In this document: piece after piece, positions 58,701 to 64,000 of the stretch
Numbering within the stretch: position 1 is the stretch's first letter
How the letters are laid out: each line of letters begins with the position of its first letter
NCBI GenBank assembly: GCA_963969365.1
Contig: OZ017763.1
Location: 496,001-560,000 of the forward strand
Direction of reading: 5' to 3'
Source of the DNA: Asterochloris sp. CNOR1
Lineage: Eukaryota > Chlorophyta > Trebouxiophyceae > Trebouxiales > Trebouxiaceae
Length of the DNA: 64,000 bases
Translations under genes and position numbers: made by a program
Notes under the pieces: model-generated
What the model was told of the DNA's origin: nothing
The model's database searches: none
The model's input: only the letters and a program-made list of their open reading frames with translations

Positions 58701-60261
58701 AACCAGAGAGGTGCGCCTCTTGCCTGCAGGGAACTCTGGAGGAGCCATCTACCAGCAGCTGAGCCGATTCAATCTCACAGAAGCCTCGTTTACCTTCAAC
58801 AGTGCTACCAACCTCGGGGGCGCCCTCGCCCAGAACAACTCAATTGGCCACCTGAACCAGACCACTATTGCCAACAACTCTGCTGGCAGCGGGGGCGGCA
58901 TTGCCCAGAACAATTGCAGCAGCAATCTGCTGGTAAACCTGAGTACAGGCGTTGCCTCGGCTGACACTGCTGCTGTCGCTTGCTTGCTGCATGTCATCTG
59001 CATGACACCTGCAGTTGCTGCCACATTGCACTTGCCAGGGCACCAGCTCGGGGCATATGCATGACTGCAGGCATCAAGCGCCTTACGTGTAGGCCAATGT
59101 CGCAGCCCGCTGTGTGGTGTTCTTTGGTGACATGCTGCACGACCCCTGCCATTGCTGACAGCTTGCCATTTGAGGGCTACGAGCAAGCGGCCACTGTCTT
59201 GGTGCTGTCACGACATAAGCATCAGCTGCTGCATCACTGCGTCAGTACCTGCCAGAAAAGTTGGGCAGGGTTTGCTGAAGTGACCTGGCCGAGCTCTTGG
59301 GTGCAGGATCTGAGCTTCATCAACAACACTGCTCAATTTGATGGTGGGGCCATCTTCCAGTCAGGGACCAGCAGCCCCCTGCAGGTGAGGTTCCTCTATC
59401 ACTTGTGGGCTACCTGTGAAGCGCACTGGAGTGTCTCTATGCTGTCTCAACTATCTGTATGTGGGATGCCCCAAGCAAGCAGTGCGAGGGGCTTGACAGC
59501 AGTTTCTTTCTACGGCAACCTGACATTGCGCAACAGTCGGCCTCAGCGCTGGCATGCTCAATACAGAACTGTGCATGTGCACAGCTTTGACAGCATACAC
59601 GTCTTGGAGCAACAAAACGACATATAGTCAAGGGGGCAGCCTGGCCACATGCTGTGCACCTGGTGGAACTGTAACCCTTGCAGTTGGTCATGATGCCCAG
59701 ATCTCCTCTATGACAAAGAGTTGAGCAGGCAGAAGCAGCGGTTGCCAGCCTGCCTGATCTGTGGCCATCTGTTGGGCCCGACGACTGTAGCAGAGCTTGG
59801 CTGTCAAAGTCGTGGCTCAAACGGATACGCGAGTGCAGTGCAGTCCTGCTCTCCTTTGTCTGCAGCCATAGTGAAGGGGCTCCTGTGCCTTCCTGCAGGA
59901 CTCGCTTGTCACTAACAACACAGCTGGGCGCTATGGAGGTGGCCTGTGTCGCAATGCCAGCACCTCCCCCCTGCTGCGGGGTCAGTTTGCCTCCAACCAC
60001 GCCCAGCAGGCCGGTGGCGGTGTGGCTCAAGTTGACTCGGATGGTGCCCTGACGCAAGTCTCATTCTCTGCAAACACTGCCCCGACTGGGGCAGCTGTGT
60101 ACTCGTTTAATAGCAGCAGCGTGGTGCCAGCAGAGCTTGGCCTCAGTGTCGGGCAGCTAGCAGCAGATGTGGTTACGGTAGGAGGCTCCCTAGGGCCAGC
60201 ACCAGCTCCAGAGGTTGCTCCAGCACCTGCCAACGCTAGTTCTGCGACAGCAGCAGGGTGA
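55706..60261 (+). CDS. Secreted right-handed beta-helix protein with Pmp-like repeats (524 aa)
   Basis: Eleven exons close exactly (1575 nt): 55706-55958, 56212-56319, 56622-56644, 56723-56878, 57140-57198, 57363-57466, 57556-57633, 58057-58206, 58730-58932, 59307-59384, 59899-60261 (TGA). A signal peptide (AAYLLLLLTCLQGCAA) heads the protein. The body is a series of GGAI...FxNN repeats as in chlamydial polymorphic membrane proteins: TGFINNSANLFGGAIYGTST, FTNNSAGNSGGAIYQQ, TIANNSAGSGGGIAQNN, SFINNTAQFDGGAIFQSG, VTNNTAGRYGGGLC. Many Asn-x-Ser/Thr sites suggest glycosylation. It ends in an Ala/Pro tail with no membrane anchor. A role in the wall or adhesion is only inferred. One intron (57634-58056) appears to start with GC, as noted in the findings. 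Confidence 0.9.
56154..56200 (+). repeat. Acceptor-side echo of beta-helix gene exon 2
   Basis: GGGCATCATTGTCTTTACCG, ACGAGACCTGCACAGCCCA parallels GATGGGATTGTGTTTGCCAA, CATCACCTGCACAGGCCCA in the exon that starts at 56212. Confidence 0.75.
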
Positions 60262-60772
60262 GCTGAGCTGTGCTTCACTCCCTGGACTGCAGCAACAGCC
60301 TGAGACCAGCAGGCACCAATGAGGTCTGCAAAGAAAGGTTGGCCCCCCAGTCTCTGTGAGCATGGGAGTCTCTGTAAGCATGGGAGCAGCGGCGGGCCTG
60401 CCCCAGATTAAAAGACCCCTCGTGTCCCCCTCTCACACTGCTCGTTTGTAGGCCTTGTGCCCTGCATTCATGAAGCAGGCATCAGTACCCTGCTGACCCT
60501 GCTGACAAGACCCATTGCAGCCCCCTGACAACTATTTTATGACACATTCCTGTCGGCAGTCGCCGTTTAGCACACACAGATGCTTGTCTACCGTCTTCCA
60601 TCTCTTGCTCCCAGCACCACCACCTGGGCTTGCTGCTGCCCAGTGCTTAAGAATAGCCTCCCACGCATGCACAGCTTGCCCCCGTCACCCATGTTCATGT
60701 TGTCTGGTGCTCCTTTAGTCAGTCAGAACTGCAACACTATCGCGAGCTGGCCAGCTCAAGCTGTCATTGCCA
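60262..60772. other. Convergent 3' space, beta-helix / coiled-coil genes
   Basis: 511 bases with no supported exon. It holds a short tandem, GTCTCTGTGAGCATGGGA followed by GTCTCTGTAAGCATGGGA (near 60352-60387). The second unit contains TGTAA (60373-60377), a possible poly(A) signal for the beta-helix gene. Confidence 0.5.
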
Positions 60773-63079
60773 TCATCTGGCTGAAATGCTGCGTGACATG
60801 CCTCTCGGAACTCCCATGGTGGCTGCTACTCTGTGGTATGTGCTCTGTCGCCCAACTCCAGCTGAAGCAGCTTTTCTGCCATTTGGTAGGCCAGACTGCT
60901 TGTCAGCGGGCTGGGCAGTGGACGCTCCACCCATGCGAGTACTAGACTGTCCTGAAGCTAGGTCTGCCTGGCAGTCGCTGGGCCCTGTGATACCCAGCTG
61001 CTGCAACTGCTGAAGCAGATGCATACGCTCATTGCACTCCTGCTGCACTGTCTGCTGCAGCATGGCTACAGCCGCCTCCTTGTCTCTGATGATGGCGCTC
61101 AGCCTGCTCAGCTGCCCCTCCATCAGCTCTATTACTGCAGCATGTGGTGTGCGGCAGATCAAGTAAAGCCACCTGGCAAACTCGCAGACATTGCTCAGCC
61201 TAGCCTGCCCAGTTGCGCCTTTACCACACCAATCACCACAGGCCAGGCTCTGAGTGGACTGCTGTCAGCAGGGATTCATGGTGCATGCAGGCCAGTTGAA
61301 TGAGGCAATGATGAGAGCACATGAGCAAGATGCATGCTTCACCTAGCTGCGTCTGCATGCGCTCAAGCAGGTCCCCACACCCAAGCAGGCACCAAAGGCC
61401 TGATGCTTCAGTGAGCAGCTGCCCAAAGCGCCTGCAGAGAGCCTGGAAGGGCCCCCACAGCCTGCAGGGGCATCTGTGAGCCTGTAGCTGCATGCTGCCA
61501 ACTCTGCAAAAGCATGGGTGTAATCACCTTCAGGCCGCACAAGCTGCTGCCTGGCCGCCGCATCCACGCCACCACCAGCTGCTGCCTGATGCCCTCGTTC
61601 CTGGGCAGATGCATCAGACACTCTGCCCTGCTGCAGCTCCTGGAGGTGCCCTTTGAACTGCAGCAGCTGCCCACTCAGCTGCTGATTCCTGGCTTCAGAG
61701 GCTGCCAACTCAGCTGCAAGGCTGCTCCTCTCCCGCTGTGCAGCTGCCACCTCCTGCTGACACTGCACCGTCTGCTTGTCAGCAGCCTCCTGGGCCCTGG
61801 CCAGATGTGCCTGCAGCGCTTGTAGCTCACCTGCAGCCATGAAGGCAGGCTCCAGTCAGACTGCCAGAGCATAGCCTGCTCAGGTGTTCCTGCAGGGCTC
61901 ATTGCGCATCTGCAGGGATCACTGCAGGTACTGTGGGACCACCGCCACAGGGCCAGCTCATGTGTTTCTGCAAGCTCAAACCCACCTGCAAAGAGCAATG
62001 AAGGCTTCAATGTCACAGAGATGCACCGCAAGGGCAGACACGCACATGTCAAGAGAAGCTGCCTTATGATGCTAGTCTGTCAGGCTAATCAGGCAGCCTG
62101 TCTCATGCTTGTCAGCACGCAAGCAGGTGAAGGCGTCCATGCGCCACCCCAGTGGCCTGTGGGACAAGCATCACAGGGTAAGGTGACATCTGCCTCCAAG
62201 GCCGTCCAAGCAAGTAATCCCATCACGAAGTAAGGAGTGATCGCCAGCGGCAAGCCCTGACAGCCCATGTGCAGTAGCCTGGCCACTGAGTGCACCCATA
62301 GATGTCAGCGGACTCAAGCCCGCAGGCCTTGCAAGCCCACCTGCAGCAGCCGCTGCTGCGGCTGGCGCTGCCTGCTCCGCCAGCGCAGCCGCTGCAGAGG
62401 TGTGCGCTGCAGCCAGCTGGCGTTCCAGATCTGCTCTGACCTGGTGCACCTTGCGGTGGCAGCTCTCCTGCAGCTCAGCCATGCGGTCTGTGTGGGACCG
62501 CGCAGCTGCCTCAGCCTCTGCCTGCAGCAGCACATGCAGGGTCGAGATCAATCTGCTTCATTCCCTGTGGAACAACACAACTGAAATCTGCCTCTGCCTG
62601 CAGCAGCATGAAAGCCCTCCTGCAGGCTGCCTGCAGCTCACAAAGTGAATTCACTCTGGTTCAGCTGCTGCAGTCCATCTTATGATGCTCTGCAGATATT
62701 AGCGCTTCACAAGACATCTCAGCCCTGTCTCACCTGCAGCTGTGCTACCTGCTGCTCCTTGCACTCCAGCAGGGCCTGTAGCCCCGTCAGATGCTTCTGC
62801 AGGGCGTCAGGTGCGGCCATGGCAGCCTGAGCAGAGGCCCTGTCTGTTGCCAGCGCACTCAGCTGGAAGGCCTCCAGCTGAGCCTTCAGGGCCAACAACA
62901 TAACATGCTCACAGTGTCACTTGCAAGTCTGCTCCTATCATTGCAGCAATGCCACTGACCTGCAGGGCTGCATTTGCTTGCGACTGCAGGGCACCATGCT
63001 GCTGCAGGTGGGTCAGCTCCCCCTGCAGCTTGGCAATCAGGGCATCCTTGTCAAGGCATGCTGCCTGCCAGTCTTGCAT
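60773..63079 (-). CDS. Coiled-coil protein, family not recognised
   Basis: Exons supported: 63079-62960 (ATG), 62883-62734, 62521-62341, 61830-61528, 61431-61343, 61134-60773 (TGA). All joins are in phase except 61528 to 61431, where a short exon must be missing. The product of roughly 400 residues is almost entirely heptad-rich helix: LDKDALIAKLQGELTHLQQH, QKHLTGLQALLECKEQQVAQ, LQALQAHLARAQEAADKQ and IRDKEAAVAMLQQTVQQECN. The last 70 or so residues are Ser/Arg-rich and unstructured (MGVPRGMSRSISAR at the end). Such proteins are common in centrosome, basal-body and Golgi scaffolds, but nothing here fixes the role. The acceptor at 62883 (GAAG) is unusual. Confidence 0.72.
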
Positions 63080-63166
63080 GTTGCGCAAGAAGAGCTTTGA
63101 TTGTGTCGCTTACATTCTGAGACCTATTACTACTTCGGAGGGGAATTGGGGAAGAGTCAACACCGC
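63080..63166. promoter_or_regulatory. Very short divergent promoter, coiled-coil / cupin genes
   Basis: 87 bases lie between the two start codons. No TATA box is visible. Confidence 0.55.
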
Positions 63167-64000
63167 ATGAAGCGTCTGCACATCCTCTTTGCCTCTGCGG
63201 CTTTACTTGCTGCACTAGGCACCGGCTACACCCGCTACTCCCTGGCAAGCATGCAGCGAACAAAAACCCCAGGCCCTTATTATGAGGGCTCCGCAGCAAA
63301 GGATCAGCAGAGGTAACAGCAGGAGAGTTCTTCTCTGCATATTGATATTTGCAAGCTGCAGAAGCTGACCGAGCAGCTCTCAACATCAGACATATGCTTC
63401 AGTGGTGCCCTCGCGCTGACTATCATCACTGTAGCATAGTAACTCCAAGCGCTCATGCTGCAGGATACGCATCCTGAAGAGCAGCCAGAGTACTGGAGGG
63501 CAGTCCGTCACTATTGAGGAGCTGTTCCGCAAAGGCATGGAGGGATTTATCACCGACAAACAAGGCCGCCCCCCGTGAGTCCATACCAACTGCCTGGTGC
63601 ATTGTTGCAGCCCGACAACTATTGCAACTGCCTGAGAGGCGCACACTGAATGACATGTCTGTGCCTGCCACTGCAATTGCTTGCCTGGCATGCAAGGCGG
63701 CCAGATAATGGTGGTACTATTGGTTGCTGCTGCCCTGAGTGTGGGACACTGCAAACCGCAATGTGAAGCATGCTGCTAGCCAACTGGGTCTATGCTCAGC
63801 CATCTGTATAGGCAGCAGGACATCAGGTCCATTTTGCAGGCTCCACATCCACCCCAAACAAAATGAGACCTTCGTGGTTAAACAAGGTCGCATGGGCTAT
63901 CAGATCAAGGAAACTGAGGGCTTTCTTGATGTTGGTCAGACGATCACAATCCCCGCAGGTGTTCCACACACCTTCTGGAATGCCGATTTCCACCAGGACA
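63167..64000 (+). CDS. Membrane-anchored cupin-domain protein (3' end outside window)
   Basis: Exons: 63167-63312, 63464-63574, 63840 to the window end, all in phase. The N-terminus (MKRLHILFASAALLAALGTG) is a signal peptide or anchor. The cupin barrel shows both classic motifs complete. Motif 1 is HIHPKQNETFVVKQG, fitting HxH(x)4E(x)6G. Motif 2 is GQTITIPAGVPHTFWN, fitting G(x)5PxG(x)2H(x)3N. The metal ligands (two His, Glu, His) are therefore all present. The substrate is unknown, since cupins range from dioxygenases to isomerases. It may be secreted or lumenal. Confidence 0.9.

Overview
This is nuclear DNA of an intron-dense green alga (Chlorophyta, probably a core chlorophyte such as a trebouxiophyte; species not identified). 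The evidence is spliced genes with short exons and GT-AG introns, TGTAA poly(A) signals downstream of several stop codons, plant/algal-type families (RTF1/VIP5, R2R3-MYB, YGGT/YlmG, mitochondrial 24 kDa complex I subunit), and no bacterial operon structure, ribosome binding sites or recognisable transposons. Gene models were built by hand from splice sites, codon phase and protein family motifs; for most genes every exon phase closes and the coding length divides by three.

Layout: RTF1 (+, 5' end cut off, to 7680); a small one-TM protein (-, 8105-9029); a TPR protein with a C-terminal membrane anchor (-, 9517-12523); a universal stress protein (+, 12950-14655); a large R2R3-MYB regulator (-, 14927 to about 24101); DCC1 of the Ctf18 clamp loader (-, 24612-27886); an unrecognised 136-residue protein (+, 28246-29858); EMG1/NEP1 18S rRNA methyltransferase (+, 30717-32490); an F-box/leucine-rich-repeat protein (-, 32704-40355); a YGGT-family protein (-, 40901-43001); the NDUFV2 subunit of complex I (+, 43080-46078); a secreted vanadium-dependent haloperoxidase (-, 46339-50639); a membrane-anchored PC-esterase/Cas1-like acyltransferase (-, 50817-55074); a secreted beta-helix protein with chlamydial Pmp-type repeats (+, 55706-60261); a coiled-coil protein (-, 60773-63079); and a cupin protein (+, 63167 to beyond the window end). 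Several neighbours are divergent with very short shared promoters (77 and 87 bp).

The genes are mostly housekeeping and do not form one pathway. The unusual feature is in the introns. Almost every gene carries decayed, locally tandem copies of exon edges together with their splice sites. Copies of an exon's 3' end plus donor lie downstream of that exon, and copies of an exon's 5' end plus acceptor lie upstream of it. I call these splice-junction echoes. They occur on both strands and range from an exact 33-bp tandem to barely recognisable relics. They look like a lineage-specific way of growing introns by local duplication, and they leave arrays of potential alternative splice sites.
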